From JBKHYG01 sp046565595 (lineage in GTDB: Bacteria > Actinomycetota > AC-67): a DNA stretch of 22,874 nucleotides. This document shows positions 21,943 through 22,874 of this stretch, one piece after another (the stretch's first letter is position 1; each line of letters begins with the position of its first letter). Location: assembly GCA_046565595.1 (NCBI GenBank), contig JBKHYG010000108.1:1-22874 (forward strand), in the 5' to 3' direction. A program made the translations under genes and the position numbers. A model generated the notes under the pieces. It was not told where the DNA came from, made no database searches, and was given only the letters and a program-made list of their open reading frames with translations.

Positions 21943-22874
21943 CAAGGTAATAAGGGCATACGGTGGATGTCTTGGCATCAGGAGCCGATGAAAGACGTTG
22001 CAGGCTGCGATAAGCCTCGGGGAGCTGCCAAGCAAGCTTCGATCCGAGGATCTCTGAATGGGGCAACCCGGCGGGCGTAACGGCCCGTCATTCCCGTCTG
22101 AACACATAGGGCGGGTAAAGGGAACGCGGTGAAGTGAAACATCTCAGTAACCGCAGGAAGAGAAATCAAACGAGACTCCGGAAGTAGTGGTGAGCGAAAC
22201 CGGATGAGCCCAAACCGGGGTGATGTGATAACCCGATGGTGTTGTCACTCCGGGGTTGTGGGACCTTCAGCTGTTGCATCGGAGACAGCAGAGAGTTACC
22301 AAGCTCGCGTGTAGCGGAACGGTATGGAAAGGCCGGCCACAGGGGGTAACAGCCCCGTACGCGAAACATGACGAGCCTCTCGAAGGGATCCCAAGTAGCA
22401 CGGAGCCCGTGAAAGTCCGTGTGAATCTGGGGGGACCACCCTCTAAGGCTAAGTACTACCTGATGACCGATAGCGGACCAGTACCGTGAGGGAAAGATGA
22501 AAAGTACCCCGGGAGGGGAGTGAAATAGTACCTGAAACCGTTTGCTTACAAACCGTTGGAGCAGCCCTAGCAGCTGTGACAGCGTGCCTTTTGAAGAATG
22601 AGCCTGCGAGTTAGCGATATGTGGCGAGGTTAACCCGTGTGGGGTAGCCGTAGCGAAAGCGAGTCTGAATAGGGCGATTCAGTCGCATGTCCTAGACCCG
22701 AAGCGAAGTGATCTATCCATGGCCAGGTTGAAGCGACGGTAAGACGTCGTGGAGGACCGAACCCACTTAGGTTGAAAACTGAGGGGATGAGCTGTGGATA
22801 GGGGTGAAAGGCCAATCAAACTTCGTGATAGCTGGTTCTCTCCGAAATGCATTTAGGTGCAGCGTTGCGTGTTT
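21943..22874 (+). rRNA. rrl: 23S ribosomal RNA, 5' third (runs off the window)
   Basis: The sequence from about 21943 is the 5' part of 23S rRNA. Signatures include AAGGGCATACGGTGGATG near the 5' end, GAATGGGGCAACCC, CAGTACCGTGAGGGAAAG (E. coli about 455-475), CCTGAAACCGTTTGCTTACA, GACCCGAAGCGAAGTGATCT, and GATAGCTGGTTCTCTCCGAAA near the end. The exact 5' end is uncertain by a few bases. Domain I and part of domain II are present without visible intervening sequence. The actinobacterial helix 54 insertion lies beyond the window. The gene is preceded by tyrS and its own promoter, not by 16S. Confidence 0.97.

Noticed and set aside
21960..22874. Open frames inside the 23S gene on both strands
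   Set aside because: They lie wholly within conserved rRNA sequence and do not resemble proteins.

Overview
The window is a compact, high-GC stretch of bacterial chromosome with every gene on the + strand. The organism looks like a member of the Actinomycetota, perhaps a deep branch such as an Acidimicrobiia-like lineage. The reasons are the gene orders ribBA-ribH-hisG, infC-rpmI-rplT-rRNA methylase-pheS-pheT and argCJBD..FRGH, the actinobacterial RibA wording (GHEGRGIGL), the actinobacterial-style spacer sequence just before the 23S gene, and tyrS next to an rRNA unit as in mycobacterial rrnB loci. The lineage call is inference from these features. No mobile element, CRISPR array, tRNA gene or toxin-antitoxin pair was seen.

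Layout. 1-2554: riboflavin genes ribBA (5' end outside the window) and ribH, then hisG. 2555-2773: promoter and a structured leader for the translation operon. 2774-9086: infC (AUC start), rpmI, rplT, a SpoU-like methyltransferase with decayed catalytic motifs, a soluble PAS histidine kinase, pheS and pheT. 9092-17956: one arginine operon, argC-argJ-argB-argD-[cytochrome c]-[single-domain response regulator]-argF-argR-argG-argH. It is headed by an overlapping promoter and ArgR-type operator, and all nine internal junctions are 4-base NTGA start/stop overlaps. 17982-20305: DNA repair pair polX and a 3-methyladenine DNA glycosylase. 20348-21616: tyrS. 21617-21942: a promoter, a strong hairpin and the remnant of a 16S-23S spacer. 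About 21943 to the end: the first third of a 23S rRNA gene with no 16S gene before it.

How the parts work together. The arginine operon encodes the cyclic (ArgJ) route from glutamate to arginine together with its own repressor; ArgB has the N-terminal arm of arginine-inhibited enzymes. The translation operon supplies IF3, L35, L20 and phenylalanyl-tRNA synthetase. Against this housekeeping background the unusual items are three signalling or redox genes placed inside operons (kinase before pheS; cytochrome c plus response regulator before argF), a probable pseudo-methyltransferase, non-standard start codons (ATC for infC, TTG for argC and argF, CTG for argH), a TyrRS with an altered HIGH motif, and a free-standing 23S transcription unit.
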